Positions 36,012 to 46,546 are shown, counted from the first letter of the stretch. The stretch is DNA of 64,000 nt from an uncultured Spartobacteria bacterium (GCA_903919125.1 CAIXGS010000036.1:1-64000), one strand, 5' to 3'. Notes: generated by a model from the letters alone, not told the origin. Numbers and translations are program-made.

Positions 36012-38330
36012 ATGATTGTCGTTCCCCTCACGTTGGAACAGCTCTGCTGCGCCGTTGTCCGCCAGTTGTGCGTCTTTGCCTTTATTCTGCCGGCTATCGC
36101 GCCCTTAACCGCGCGTGCGGGCGACTTTAAGTTTGGGAGTCTCACACTCACTGTTCCGGAGGATTACATAGTGGAGCAGGTCGCTGCACCTCCGTTGGTG
36201 GACCGGCCCGTGAACATGGCGTTTGACGAATCCGGCGCATTGTATGTCACGGATTCCTCGGGCGCCAATGAGCGTCCTGTGCAGCAGCTGAAGAATCCCA
36301 CGCACAGGATTCTGCGGTTGGTCGATAAGAACGGGGACGGCCGCTTTGATGAACATACCGTCTTCGCTGATCATCTGTCTTTTCCGGAGGGCGCGATGTG
36401 GTTGGACGGTTCTCTCTACGTGGCCGCGCCCCCGGTGATTTGGAAGTTCACCGACACCGATGGTGACGGCGTCGCCGACAAGCGCGAGATCTGGTTTGAT
36501 GGAGGAACGGTGACCGGTTGCGCTAATGATTTGCATGGTCCGTATGCGGGGCCCGATGGGTACATTTATTGGTGCAAGGGCGCGTTCGCCGAGCAGCGGC
36601 ATGCGCTCGCCAACGGACGTGAATTGGTGACACGTGCTTCACATATTTTCCGCTCCCGCCCGGATGGCAGCGGCCGGGAAATGGTGGTGACTGGCGGAAT
36701 GGACAATCCCGTCGACGTGGTGTTTTCTCGTGCAGGCGAACGGTTTCTGAGCGGGACGTTCTTCGTGAAGCCCGGTGCAGGTTTGCGCGATGGCATCCTT
36801 CATGCGGTGTACGGCGGGGTTTGGGGCAAAGAGCATGGCGTGTTGGAAGGCCATCCTCGAACGGGCGAGTTGATGCCAATAATGACGCACTTGGGCCCAG
36901 CTGCTGCGTGCGGGTTGGAACTGTTGCGCGGCGCTGCCCTCGGCCACCAGGGAACCCTTTTATGCGCGCAGTTTAATCTGCGCAAAGTCTCCACTCACAA
37001 ATTGATGCCGGAGGGCGCAACGTTTCGCACCATCGACAGCGACCTACTCGTTTCTGACAACCCAGATTTTCACCCCACCGAGGTACTGGAAGATGCCGAC
37101 GGGAGCGTCTTGGTGGCGGACACTGGAGGTTGGTACAAGATTTGTTGTCCGACTTCCAAGGAGCTCAAACATGAAGTTCTGGGAGCGATTTATAGAATTT
37201 CCCGCAAGGGTGGTTCCCGCAGCGCGGATCCTCGTGGTGTAAAGTTGGAATGGGACAAGGCGAGTGTAGAGGATCTTGCTCTGAGGTTGAGCGATACGCG
37301 CCATGAGGTTGCGGCGCGGGCGGTAGGGTTGCTGGCGAAGCGCGCTGAAATAGGGGCGGCGTCTGCGGTTCTCGCAGGAACAGGTTCTGTTGGGGCGCGT
37401 CTGAACGCGTTGTGGGTGTTGATCCGCGTCAGGAGCGATGCCGCTAGATCAGCGGTGCGAGCTGGGCTTGCTGACAAGGACGCCGAGGTGCAAACGCTCG
37501 CTGCATATGGCGCGGGGCTTTGGCGGGACCGGACTGCAGCCCCCGCCTTGCGCGCATTGCTGGCCTCGGGGAACCCCCACGTCGCGCGGAGCGCAGCGGA
37601 GTCTCTCGGACGAATCGCGGACAAGGAGGCTGTGCCAGTGTTAATTCAGAATGCTTCTAGCGAGCGCTTTGGATTTCATTCTACAGCTTACGCTCTTTAC
37701 GAAATCGGCGATGTAGCGGCGATTTCAGCCGGAGCTGTCGGGAAACAAGGCACCTCCTCCGAGGTGGCGCAAACCGCTTTGGCTATGCTCGCGCTACCCC
37801 AGCCGCTTTCTGTACCAGCCCTGCCGTTGGTAACTCCGGCAGTCACCACGGATCCGGCGCTGCGCCAGCAACAGCTTGCCCGCTTGCACGAGCTACTCGT
37901 TCTGATGAAAGGCGGTAGCGCCGAGCGCGGAGCTGAGTTGTTCAAAAGCCAGCGCTCTTTGTGTACGACTTGCCATGCTGTCTCGCAACTGGGCGGCGTG
38001 TTGGGGCCGGATCTCACAAAGGTCGGCGCGATCCGCACGGCCACGGACTTGCTGGAGGCCATCGTATATCCGAGCAGCAGTTACGTGCGTAGTTACGAGC
38101 CCATCCTGCTCCGCTTGCGCTCGGGGGAGGAGCATTACGGTATTCTGCGGGATGAGACGCCAGATTCTGTGCGCTTAGCGACAGGACCAGCCGCGGAGAT
38201 TACGCTGCCGAGAAAGGAAATTTCCACCATGACAGAGGGGGCGATGTCCTTGATGCCGCCGGGGTTTGATGGACTTCTCTCGCCGCAGGAACTCGCCGAC
38301 CTTGTCACCTATCTCCTCACCTTACGCTAA
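36012..38330 (+). CDS. Exported PVC-type c-heme protein with beta-propeller and HEAT repeats
   Basis: The 772-residue product has a signal peptide (about 1-36). A six-bladed propeller of the glucose/sorbosone-dehydrogenase-like type follows (about 45-400, with NKNGDGRFDEHTVFAD and TDGDGVADKREIW). HEAT repeats lie at about 420-590. A C-terminal cytochrome c domain has C651-T-T-C654-H655 and a likely axial Met in LMPPGF. This architecture is a hallmark of Planctomycetes and Verrucomicrobia ('PVC-type membrane-bound dehydrogenase'). No substrate is established for the family. It is the first gene of a compact exported operon. Confidence 0.9.
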   Translation: MIVVPLTLEQLCCAVVRQLCVFAFILPAIAPLTARAGDFKFGSLTLTVPEDYIVEQVAAPPLVDRPVNMAFDESGALYVTDSSGANERPVQQLKNPTHRILRLVDKNGDGRFDEHTVFADHLSFPEGAMWLDGSLYVAAPPVIWKFTDTDGDGVADKREIWFDGGTVTGCANDLHGPYAGPDGYIYWCKGAFAEQRHALANGRELVTRASHIFRSRPDGSGREMVVTGGMDNPVDVVFSRAGERFLSGTFFVKPGAGLRDGILHAVYGGVWGKEHGVLEGHPRTGELMPIMTHLGPAAACGLELLRGAALGHQGTLLCAQFNLRKVSTHKLMPEGATFRTIDSDLLVSDNPDFHPTEVLEDADGSVLVADTGGWYKICCPTSKELKHEVLGAIYRISRKGGSRSADPRGVKLEWDKASVEDLALRLSDTRHEVAARAVGLLAKRAEIGAASAVLAGTGSVGARLNALWVLIRVRSDAARSAVRAGLADKDAEVQTLAAYGAGLWRDRTAAPALRALLASGNPHVARSAAESLGRIADKEAVPVLIQNASSERFGFHSTAYALYEIGDVAAISAGAVGKQGTSSEVAQTALAMLALPQPLSVPALPLVTPAVTTDPALRQQQLARLHELLVLMKGGSAERGAELFKSQRSLCTTCHAVSQLGGVLGPDLTKVGAIRTATDLLEAIVYPSSSYVRSYEPILLRLRSGEEHYGILRDETPDSVRLATGPAAEITLPRKEISTMTEGAMSLMPPGFDGLLSPQELADLVTYLLTLR

Positions 38331-38331
38331 A

Positions 38332-39798
38332 ATGATCACACGTCGCCGCACGATACAGACACTCGCGGGTCTCGGCCTCGGTTCACTAGTGGGCAGTGCT
38401 CAGGGCGCTGAAAACCCTGTGAGGCAAGAGAACAAACGCCCTGGTACTCGGGCTTGGCAGCTTGAGCGGCCTCGGCTCGACGTTGGCGCAAAATACAGAG
38501 GCTCTGGAATCGAGGGGTATGCTTCCTCACCCAGCGTGAAGGCAGGGGAGACTGTACGGTTTCATGTTAGCACACGTCCGGCCGTGAGTTGGACTTTGGA
38601 GGTTTATCGTATGGGATGGTACGGGGGAGATGGGGGGCGACTGCTGGCGAAGCTGGGGCCTTTTGAAGGTGTGACGCAACCGGAGGCACCGTTGGGAGAA
38701 AAGCGCGTTCGCGTCTGTGGATGGCCGGTCGCGGCGGAGTGGACGGTGCCTAAAGATGCGGTGAGCGGCGTATATCTTGGTAAGCTGAGCGCTGGGTTGG
38801 ATGGGCCTCAAAGCTATGTCGTCTTCGTTGTGCGTGATGATCGCAAGGCCGATTATATTTTCCAATGCAGTGACTTCACATGGCAGGCTTACAACCGTTG
38901 GCCCTCGCAGTTTTCGCTCTACGATGACGGAGCCAACCAGTGGTATTGGGGCGGGGGCGTGCAGGTTAGCTTCCAGAGGCCGTATGGTAAATATTGCCAG
39001 ATCTTGGATGCCCCGCTTTCGAGTGGGTCTGGGGAATGGTTTTTATGGGAATTCCCCTTCGCGTTCTGGCTCGAGGAGCACGGGTACGACATCACCTATA
39101 TTTCCAATCTCGATACGCACCTCAACGGCGCCGGACTCAAAAGGGCTCGCGGTTTTCTGTCCGTCGGCCACGACGAATATTGGACCATCGAGATGTATCG
39201 TAACGTTCAGGCGGCTCTTGGTGCCGGCGTGAGTCTAGGCTTCTTCTCGGGCAATGCCGTTTGCGGGCGGATTGTTTACGATGAAAAACTCGCCGCCTTT
39301 GAGCGTGTGGGCGTGTACGGTCCTCCGGGAGGGACCCGAGAATTTCAACACATGCAATCGCTCGCGCATGAGCGACCTTACGCCAACGAACTTATCGGAG
39401 CGCATAGCACAGGGCCGGTGACTGGAGGCGCGGATTGGGTGTGTTCACTGCCGGAGCACTGGATTTATGAGGGCACCGGCATGAAGCGAGGCGAGGGGAT
39501 TCCGGGGTTGGTCGGGTGGGAGTGGCACGGGGATCCTGCGCCGATTCCGGGGCTTGAAATAGTGGCGTCAGCTCCCACGCAATCGGCTCCTGGCAAGCTG
39601 AATGGAGGGGTTCATACGGGCACCGTGTATCCGGGAACCAAAGGAAATTTCGTCTTTAACGCAGGCACCTGCTGGTGGGCGGATGGGCTCAGTGCACCTC
39701 CGGGCTATGTGAGGCCGAAGGTTTACACCGAACCCAAAGGCCCTGATGCGCGGGCGCAGCGCATCACTGAAAATATCCTCAAAAAAATGCTCATATGA
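38332..39798 (+). CDS. Tat-exported N,N-dimethylformamidase beta-subunit-like protein
   Basis: The 488-residue product begins with a twin-arginine signal (TRRRTIQTLAGLGLGS) ending near AQGAE. It then shows the DMFase large-subunit pattern: YRMGWYGGDGGR in an N-terminal beta domain, DFTWQAYNRWP, and SVGHDEYWT near 281, a motif tied to the tyrosine-ligated iron site of the characterised enzyme. DMFase hydrolyses DMF to dimethylamine and formate, but most relatives are untested, so only the fold and possible metal site can be claimed. It starts one base after the previous stop and overlaps the next start by four bases. Confidence 0.85.
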   Translation: MITRRRTIQTLAGLGLGSLVGSAQGAENPVRQENKRPGTRAWQLERPRLDVGAKYRGSGIEGYASSPSVKAGETVRFHVSTRPAVSWTLEVYRMGWYGGDGGRLLAKLGPFEGVTQPEAPLGEKRVRVCGWPVAAEWTVPKDAVSGVYLGKLSAGLDGPQSYVVFVVRDDRKADYIFQCSDFTWQAYNRWPSQFSLYDDGANQWYWGGGVQVSFQRPYGKYCQILDAPLSSGSGEWFLWEFPFAFWLEEHGYDITYISNLDTHLNGAGLKRARGFLSVGHDEYWTIEMYRNVQAALGAGVSLGFFSGNAVCGRIVYDEKLAAFERVGVYGPPGGTREFQHMQSLAHERPYANELIGAHSTGPVTGGADWVCSLPEHWIYEGTGMKRGEGIPGLVGWEWHGDPAPIPGLEIVASAPTQSAPGKLNGGVHTGTVYPGTKGNFVFNAGTCWWADGLSAPPGYVRPKVYTEPKGPDARAQRITENILKKMLI

Positions 39799-42700
39799 TT
39801 CGGCTTAATTATCTCGCCGTAGCAGTTTTAGTGCTTAGCGCATTCGTGGCACGAGGGGCTGATGGGATTCAAAGCAAGACTTCATATTCGAAGGCATACG
39901 GTCAGACTAAAAATGCGGTGCAGGTGGATCCAGCCAAGGATTTGCGACGGTATTCGGCGGTGGAGCCTGAGAAGGTTGTGGCGACCTGGAAGGTGAAGGC
40001 GGGGTTTGAAATGCAAGTCGCAGCGCACGAACCGCAGGTGCGCGATCCCGTGGCGATCTGCTTCGACGAAAGGGGGCGCATGTTCGTGTGCGAGATGATC
40101 GACTACTCTGAAATGCGGGATGTGGAACCGCACTTGGGACGGATCTCGGTGTTGGAAGATCGCGATGGTGATGGTGTCTACGAGACCAGCACGGTATTTG
40201 CAGATAACCTGCCGTGGCCCACCGGTGTAATATGGAGTCGTGGCGGTCTGTATGTCGCGGCCACTCCCGACATCTGGCGGCTGGAAGACCGCGATGGTGA
40301 TGGGCGTGCGGAGTTTAGGGAGAAGGTGTTCACCGGCTTCGGTACAGGGCTGAAAGTGTTAAACGTCCAAGGTTTGCTCAACAGCTTTCAGTGGGGTCAG
40401 GATAACCGGATTCACGCGCTTTGCGGCGGTGGCAACCGAGGGGAAATTAGTTGTCTCAAACGGCCGGAAATCCCCGCCCAGGAGTTGGCCGGCCGAGATT
40501 TTTGGTTTGATCCAGCGACGTACGACTTTGGCTTTGAAAACGGAGGTGCGCAGTATGGAATGAGTTTTGATAACTACGGGCGCAAGTTTGGGTGCGCAAA
40601 TTCCGATCACCTGCAGTACTGGATTCATGATGGGGTTCCTGTTTCGCGTAATCCGTTATTTACGCTGCCTGCTGCGCGTCAAAGCATCGCCGCTGATGGC
40701 GGGGCGGCGGAGGTATTCCGAATCAGTCCCGACGAGCCGTGGAGGATTATGCGAACTCGCTGGCGTATTGAGGGTACTGTGCCGGGGGCTGTGGAGGGTG
40801 GTGGGCGAGTTAGCGGTTATTTTACGGGTGCGACTGGGACGACGATTTATCGGGGAGACGCTTATGGTGAGGACTATGTGAACAACAGTTTTACCGGCGA
40901 CGCTGGTGGGCAACTCGTGCATCGCAAGATCATCCGGCCGACGGTGGATGGCGTGAATTTGGTGGGCGAGCGACCCGCGGATGAACGCACATTGGAATTT
41001 GCTGCGAGCACAGACACATGGGTGCGTGTTGTGAACTTTGCCAACGCGCCCGATGGCTGTTTGTACGTATGCGATATGTACCGGGAGGTGATCGAGCATC
41101 CGTGGTCGATTCCGGAAGAAATCAAAAAACACATAGATCTCAATAATGGGAATGATCGCGGGCGGATCTACCGGATTGCACCGATCAAGAAGCCGGCGCG
41201 CATTGGTGCGGCAGTTAATCTCGGCGCAATGGACACACGGAGTCTCGTGGCCACTTTAGCGCATCCTAATGGCTGGCATCGTGACACAGCCCATCGGCTT
41301 TTGGTGGAACGAAAAGATGGGGCGGCGGGTGCGCTTTTACGGGCGGCTGTGACGAGTGGGCCGGAGCTTCAAAAATTGCATAGCCTTGGTGTCTTGTCTG
41401 GTATTGGAGCGTTGACGCCAGAAGTTTTATGCACCGGTCTGCGCGATAGTTCTGCCTTCGTGCGCGAACGCAGCTTACGCGTTGTGGGTGCTTTGTCCAA
41501 ATCGGAGGCACGCGAAACCGCGCTGTTACAAGCCATCGCCGGAGTGGCATCCGATGTCTCACCGAGAGTGCGTTTTCAACTTGCACTGACGCTGGGTTCT
41601 CTGTTGGAAACCGATTCCTCACAGCAGCTTGCTGACGCTCTTGTGGTGCTCGCTCGCAGGGATCACGCGCATCCCTGGATTGGGCCCGGGCTTTTAAGCG
41701 GGAGTCCGGCTACGCTAGTTTCTTTGCTATTCGCGCCGCTCTCAAAGGACGCAGCGTTTCTGGTATCGGGACAAGCGTTTTTCGCGAACCTCGTGGAATT
41801 TAAGGCAGCCTCCGGTTCGCCGGAGGAGCGAGTGGCACTGGTGGATTATCTAACCGACGGGGTGCCTTCGCCTGTCCTTGTGCGCGCCTTTGCAGAGGGG
41901 TTGCGTAAGGCTGGCGCCTCGCTCGAGAGCACTGATCCACGGGGGCGCCTGAAAAGTGTTTTTGAAAAAGCGGCCGAGGCTGCGACCCTTCACAGCAACG
42001 CGCTGGAAAAGCGATTGACTGCGCTTGAACTGTTGGCGGTCGCACCAAACACAATCGCCGCCCCCGCGCTCGCTGCTTGCATCGCCGGAGGCGAGGTCGA
42101 CGCTCTCCAAACCGCGGCTATCGAGGTCCTCTCACGCAACGCGGATAAGAAAACCCTAGCGACGTTGCTTGCTCATTGGTCTTCCTATGGACCGCTGGCG
42201 CGCGAGGCGGTATTGGGTGCCATGTTGGGGCGTGAAGACCGAATCGAAACGTTGTTGGCTGGGATTAAGTCTGGAACCGTTCCTGCGACTGCGCTGAGCG
42301 CGGCGCAAGTACAGGGCTTGGTTCGTCACAAAAATAAAGCGCTGGTCGCACTTGCTCAGACGGCACTGGCCGCGGTCTTACCACCGCCTCGGAGTGTGGT
42401 GGTTGAGCGGTTCAAATTGGCGGCGACCCTTACGGGCGATGCGGCGCGGGGCCGCGTCCAATTTTCACAACGTTGTCAGACATGCCACCGTGCCGGGACT
42501 GAGGGAATTCAGGTCGGGCCGGATCTTGTGACGGTGAAAAATAAAGGGCGCGAGGCTTTGTTAACGGCCATTTTAGAGCCGAACAAAGAAGTTGCTTCCC
42601 AGTATATTCTGCACACGGTAAACCTAAGGGATGGAAGCGGTTTTGCAGGAATAATTGCTGAGGACGGGGCCGAGAGTATGACAATTAAAATGCCCGGTGG

Positions 42701-42839
42701 TTTAACTCAAATTATTGCCCGCGCACAAATCAAGAGCAGTTCCTCAGACGGTCAGAGTCTGATGCCCGAGGGGATCGAGGCTGGGATGAGCGTTGAGGAC
42801 ATGGCCGACTTGTTACAGTTCATTGAAGCGCTTCCGTAA
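39795..42839 (+). CDS. Second, larger exported PVC-type c-heme protein
   Basis: The 1014-residue product has a signal peptide (about 1-21). A propeller domain follows (about 60-450, with VLEDRDGDGVYETSTVFADN) and long HEAT-like repeats (about 470-850). A terminal c-type heme domain has C894-Q-T-C897-H898 and SLMPEGIEAGM as likely Met-ligand region. It resembles the protein encoded at 36012 in architecture but is not a recent copy. Its ATG overlaps the DMFase-like stop, so both heme proteins and the enzyme between them should be made together. Likely role: periplasmic electron transfer or oxidation of an unknown substrate. Confidence 0.92.
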   Translation: MIRLNYLAVAVLVLSAFVARGADGIQSKTSYSKAYGQTKNAVQVDPAKDLRRYSAVEPEKVVATWKVKAGFEMQVAAHEPQVRDPVAICFDERGRMFVCEMIDYSEMRDVEPHLGRISVLEDRDGDGVYETSTVFADNLPWPTGVIWSRGGLYVAATPDIWRLEDRDGDGRAEFREKVFTGFGTGLKVLNVQGLLNSFQWGQDNRIHALCGGGNRGEISCLKRPEIPAQELAGRDFWFDPATYDFGFENGGAQYGMSFDNYGRKFGCANSDHLQYWIHDGVPVSRNPLFTLPAARQSIAADGGAAEVFRISPDEPWRIMRTRWRIEGTVPGAVEGGGRVSGYFTGATGTTIYRGDAYGEDYVNNSFTGDAGGQLVHRKIIRPTVDGVNLVGERPADERTLEFAASTDTWVRVVNFANAPDGCLYVCDMYREVIEHPWSIPEEIKKHIDLNNGNDRGRIYRIAPIKKPARIGAAVNLGAMDTRSLVATLAHPNGWHRDTAHRLLVERKDGAAGALLRAAVTSGPELQKLHSLGVLSGIGALTPEVLCTGLRDSSAFVRERSLRVVGALSKSEARETALLQAIAGVASDVSPRVRFQLALTLGSLLETDSSQQLADALVVLARRDHAHPWIGPGLLSGSPATLVSLLFAPLSKDAAFLVSGQAFFANLVEFKAASGSPEERVALVDYLTDGVPSPVLVRAFAEGLRKAGASLESTDPRGRLKSVFEKAAEAATLHSNALEKRLTALELLAVAPNTIAAPALAACIAGGEVDALQTAAIEVLSRNADKKTLATLLAHWSSYGPLAREAVLGAMLGREDRIETLLAGIKSGTVPATALSAAQVQGLVRHKNKALVALAQTALAAVLPPPRSVVVERFKLAATLTGDAARGRVQFSQRCQTCHRAGTEGIQVGPDLVTVKNKGREALLTAILEPNKEVASQYILHTVNLRDGSGFAGIIAEDGAESMTIKMPGGLTQIIARAQIKSSSSDGQSLMPEGIEAGMSVEDMADLLQFIEALP

Positions 42840-42851
42840 TATTGTAAATTC

Positions 42852-44225
42852 ATGAAACACTTCCCCTCACTTCGACAGGTTCTTTTTATTTTTCTCCTCG
42901 GGTCATTCTACTCGCAGGCTTTCGCTGAGGTGCGGGTTGCCACCTTCGACGTAGACGCTACCCCGGCAGTCGGCTCTTACATGGCGTATGACCGGGTGAA
43001 ACGCGTTGACGATCTCACGTTGCGTTGCCGGGGTGTGGTTTTATTGGGGAGCGGTGAACCAATAGTCCTCTGCGCGGTGGATTGGATTGGCATCGCAAAT
43101 GAAGGACATGACGCTTTTCGCAACGCGCTTGCAGAGGCTGCTGGAACCATCCCGGGACGAGTTGCCGTGCACGCCCTTCATCAGCACGATGCGCCAGGAT
43201 GCGATTTTACGGCTGAAAAGCTCATCAAGGAATTTGGGGTGGAGGGGTACAGTCGGTTTGATGGGGACTTTCAGCGGGAGGTGATTCATCGCGCGGCCGT
43301 GGCGCTCAAGGCGGCGCTTCCGCTTGCAAAAAGGGCAACGCATTACGGTTGGGGCGAGGCTGTTGTACATGATGTGGCGAGCCAGCGGCGGATCAAGGGC
43401 CCGGATGGCCGCATCCGCGCCAGTCGCACAAGTTCCACCAAGGATCCTGCCATTCGGGCAGAGCCCGAGGGCGTCATTGATCCGGTGGTGTCTGTGTTAA
43501 GCTTTTGGGATGAAGGCCAGCCTCTCGCGTTGTTGAGCGCGTACGCCTGTCATCCGCAAAGTTATTATCGCACCGGAATTCCAAGTCCCGACTTTCCCGG
43601 GATCGCGCGGTTCATTCGGGGGCAGGATCTAAATTCGGCGTTGCACGTGCATTTCAATGGAGCTGGAGGGAATGTGACGGCGGGAAAGTACAACGATGGA
43701 GCGCAGTCCAACCGGATGGCCCTCGCAAACCGTCTAGCGGATGGAATGCGGGAAGCTTACGAAAAAACGGAGCGTCTGCCGCTAACCGAGCGAGATATCA
43801 TTTGGAAAAGTACGCCGGTACGGTTGCCGGTGGCGGCACATTTGGAGGAAGCCGAGCTTGTGGCAAAGTTGCGGGCTACGCCGCCGAAGGGCTACATAGC
43901 GTTCGCGGACCAGTTGGCGTGGCTGCGTCGAAACAAGGAGGGGCACGCGCTTGACGTGACTTGCTTGAGCGTAGGAGCTGCACGGATGTTGCATTTGCCG
44001 GGAGAGCTGTTCGTGGAATACCAGTTGGCGGCCAAGGCGATGCGGCCGGACTTGCATGTGATGATGGCTGCCTATGGGGATTACGGCCCCGGCTACATCG
44101 GGACAGCTGCGGCTTATCCGGAGGGCGGATATGAGACAGGGCCGACCTCGTCGGGGGTTTCTCCGGAAGCGGAGGGTGTTTTGCTCGGGGCGATGCGTGA
44201 ATTGCTCGGGGTGAAAAAGCAGTGA
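42852..44225 (+). CDS. Exported neutral/alkaline ceramidase-like protein
   Basis: The 457-residue product has a signal peptide (about 1-25). Its domain resembles the N-terminal part of neutral/alkaline ceramidases: an opening [15 protein letters not shown] strand, [13 protein letters not shown] in the position of the family's zinc-binding histidines, and [16 protein letters not shown]. Such single-domain relatives are numerous in PVC genomes, often near heme-c proteins and sulfatases. Amide bond hydrolysis is the family activity, but ceramide as substrate is not supported. It follows the heme protein by 12 bp. Confidence 0.82.
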   Translation: MKHFPSLRQVLFIFLLGSFYSQAFAEVRVATFDVDATPAVGSYMAYDRVKRVDDLTLRCRGVVLLGSGEPIVLCAVDWIGIANEGHDAFRNALAEAAGTIPGRVAVHALHQHDAPGCDFTAEKLIKEFGVEGYSRFDGDFQREVIHRAAVALKAALPLAKRATHYGWGEAVVHDVASQRRIKGPDGRIRASRTSSTKDPAIRAEPEGVIDPVVSVLSFWDEGQPLALLSAYACHPQSYYRTGIPSPDFPGIARFIRGQDLNSALHVHFNGAGGNVTAGKYNDGAQSNRMALANRLADGMREAYEKTERLPLTERDIIWKSTPVRLPVAAHLEEAELVAKLRATPPKGYIAFADQLAWLRRNKEGHALDVTCLSVGAARMLHLPGELFVEYQLAAKAMRPDLHVMMAAYGDYGPGYIGTAAAYPEGGYETGPTSSGVSPEAEGVLLGAMRELLGVKKQ

Positions 44226-44317
44226 TGGGCAGTGTGCTTTTAGGACTCGGCGGTTGAACCTCGCCTACTCTTCGCTCCGTCGATCTTCTTTCACTTCGAC
44301 TATCTGTCCTCCTTTTT

Positions 44318-45886
44318 ATGTTAAACCGTTTAGTTTGCTTAATCGTTGTTGGTGTGTTTGTTACGTTCGCTCATATTCCCGCATTTGCTGCGGGTTCGGC
44401 CGAACATCCAAATGTTCTTTTCATCGCGGTGGACGATCTGCGGCCCGAGGCTGGTTGCTACGGGAATTCTGTTATTAAAACACCGAACATCGATCGTCTC
44501 GCAGCTCGGGGTGTTGTGTTTAATCGCGCCTATTGCCAGCAGGCGGTGTGCAGCCCGTCGCGCAGCTCCTTGCTTACAGGGCGGCGGCCTGATGCCACGC
44601 GGGTGTACGACTTGGAAACGCATTTTCGAGTGGCATTGCCCGATGTGGTGACGTTGCCTCAGCATTTTAAGGCCAACGGATATTACTGCGCCGCACTCAG
44701 TAAAATTTACCATCACGGATTTGAAGACGGCCGTTCTTGGAGCGAGCCGCACTGGTATCCCACCGGAAAAACCATAGAGACAAACGCGGAGGATTGGACC
44801 AAGCAGACGGTTAAAAAATTCGAAGGCGGAGTGCAGGAGTACGCCAAAATTGTCGCCTCAAAAGATAATGATAAACCGAATGCAGGAAAGCGCGGCAAGG
44901 GCGTGAAAGGAGATGCCTTCGAGGTAAGCGTTAAGGATGATGCGGAGCTGCCAGACGGATTCACCGCGCAGGAGGCCGTCAAACGGCTGCACGATCTGAA
45001 GGGAAAGACGGAGCCGTTTTTTCTCGCTGTAGGTTTCATCAAACCGCACCTGCCATTTTTTGCGCCGAAGAAATACTGGGACTTGTATGATCGGGAGAAG
45101 ATCCCTGCTCCCGCGATTGAGCGCCTGCCGGAGGGGGCACCAGAGTTTGCGGGTCACACAAACGGGGAGTTACATAATTATGCGAACTGCCCTGCGCAAA
45201 ACCCGATTCCGGAGGATTTTGCAAAGACGTTGAGGCACGGTTACTATGCGGCTATCAGCTACATGGACGCGCAGTTAGGCAAGGTGCTGGATGCGCTGGA
45301 TAAAGAGGGATTGGCTGAGAATACGGTGATTGTGTTGTGGGGCGATCACGGTTGGCAGTTGGGCGATCACGGCCTCTGGCATAAACACACCAACTTTGAA
45401 CTGGCCACACGTGCGCCTCTTTTGCTGAGCATTCCGGGGCAAAAGACGGTGGGGCAGAAGTGCAATGCGACGGTAGAATTCGTGGACGTGTACCCTACGC
45501 TGGCAGAGGTTTGTAACCTGCCGCTGCCGACTGGGCTTGCTGGCCTAAGCCTGAAACCTTTTTTGGATAATCCCGCAGCAGCTTCTATGAAGGTGGCCCT
45601 CAGCCAGTATTCGCGTGGAGGCTCCCAGACTGGGAATCAGCCACTGATGGGGTACAGCATCAGGAACGATCGGTGGCGGCTCACCTTGTGGCGTAACGTT
45701 AAGACAGACGAGATTGCCGCAACCGAACTTTACGACGAAACTGGAGATCCCGCGGAGACAGTGAATGTTGCTGGGAAGGCCGAAAACAGGGAGGTGTTGG
45801 AGGCCCTTTCCAAACTGATGCCGCCCCCGGTCAACGACAACTCAAGGCGTAAGTTTTCTAAAAAGGAGGCAGGCAAAAAGCTCTGA
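44318..45886 (+). CDS. Exported sulfatase, iduronate-2-sulfatase-like (S1 family)
   Basis: The 522-residue product has a signal peptide (about 1-25). It has the type I sulfatase signature CSPSRSSLLTGRRP with C78 as the residue converted to formylglycine. The metal site begins with VLFIAVDDLRPEAGCYG and continues with LWGDHGWQLGDHG. The pattern is closest to iduronate-2-sulfatase-type enzymes (S1_7), common in marine and PVC bacteria feeding on sulfated polysaccharides. No formylglycine-generating enzyme or glycoside hydrolase is nearby. A 92-bp gap separates it from the ceramidase-like gene, so it may have an own promoter. Confidence 0.92.
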   Translation: MLNRLVCLIVVGVFVTFAHIPAFAAGSAEHPNVLFIAVDDLRPEAGCYGNSVIKTPNIDRLAARGVVFNRAYCQQAVCSPSRSSLLTGRRPDATRVYDLETHFRVALPDVVTLPQHFKANGYYCAALSKIYHHGFEDGRSWSEPHWYPTGKTIETNAEDWTKQTVKKFEGGVQEYAKIVASKDNDKPNAGKRGKGVKGDAFEVSVKDDAELPDGFTAQEAVKRLHDLKGKTEPFFLAVGFIKPHLPFFAPKKYWDLYDREKIPAPAIERLPEGAPEFAGHTNGELHNYANCPAQNPIPEDFAKTLRHGYYAAISYMDAQLGKVLDALDKEGLAENTVIVLWGDHGWQLGDHGLWHKHTNFELATRAPLLLSIPGQKTVGQKCNATVEFVDVYPTLAEVCNLPLPTGLAGLSLKPFLDNPAAASMKVALSQYSRGGSQTGNQPLMGYSIRNDRWRLTLWRNVKTDEIAATELYDETGDPAETVNVAGKAENREVLEALSKLMPPPVNDNSRRKFSKKEAGKKL

Positions 45887-46092
45887 TGTCTTCCTGTTCA
45901 CTCTCCGAGTGTGAGCTTGGAACTCGTGTTATGCGGGGACGGATAAATTGACTGTGACGGCTCCTCATATATCCAATTGGACGCATTGGACGCTGGGGGC
46001 GATCGCCTCGAGAAGACACTTTTTATCGTCGTTTTGGTGACGGGTTCGTCGCAGGCGGTTTGGGGGATGGGCAATTGGCCCCACTGATACTA

Positions 46093-46136
46093 GAAAAGGC
46101 AAACGCCCCGGAAGCATCTAGGCCTCCGGGGCGTTT
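46093..46136 (-). terminator. Terminator of the rpmI-rplT transcript
   Basis: A stem of at least 12 bp (AAACGCCCCGGA with its complement at 46125-46136) encloses a short loop and, read on the minus strand, is followed by GCCTTTTC. It starts about 27 bp after the rplT stop codon. The remaining gap 45887-46092 shows no other structure I can support. Confidence 0.8.
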
Positions 46137-46162
46137 GTGGGTTGGGAGGGAAAGCGAAAAGC

Positions 46163-46546
46163 TTAAGCGGCTTTTGGCACTCCCGGCTTTGCAGCGAGAG
46201 CGACCTTGGCTTTTTCGATAAGTACCTTGAAGGCACCTTCGTCCTTGATTGCGATATCTGAGAGGACTTTGCGGTCCAAGTCAATCCCGCAGGCTTTAAT
46301 CCCTTCAATAAATCTGCTGTAAGTCAGCCCGTGAACCCGTGCTGCAGCGTTGATGCGCTGTTGCCAGAGCATCCGGAAATTGCGTTTGCGTGTTTTGCGG
46401 TCGCGATAAGCCCAATACTGCGCCTTCATCACGGCGTTTTTGGCGTAGCGAAACAGTTTGGAACGACGACCGCGAAAGCCTTTGGCTTTATCCAGCGTCT
46501 TTTTTCTGCGAGACCGGCTGGCCGGTCCGTTGGTTGCTCTTGGCAT
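46163..46546 (-). CDS. rplT: 50S ribosomal protein L20
   Basis: The 127-residue basic protein matches L20 throughout: MPRATNGPASRSRRKK, then AKGFRGRRSKLFRYAKNAV, YRDRKTRKRNFRMLW and INAAARVHGLTYSRFI. It binds 23S rRNA early in assembly, and in several bacteria it represses its own operon by binding the mRNA leader. A short Ala/Lys tail extends the C-terminus. It lies downstream of rpmI, but the 220-bp spacing is far longer than usual. Confidence 0.97.
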   Translation of the reverse strand: MPRATNGPASRSRRKKTLDKAKGFRGRRSKLFRYAKNAVMKAQYWAYRDRKTRKRNFRMLWQQRINAAARVHGLTYSRFIEGIKACGIDLDRKVLSDIAIKDEGAFKVLIEKAKVALAAKPGVPKAA

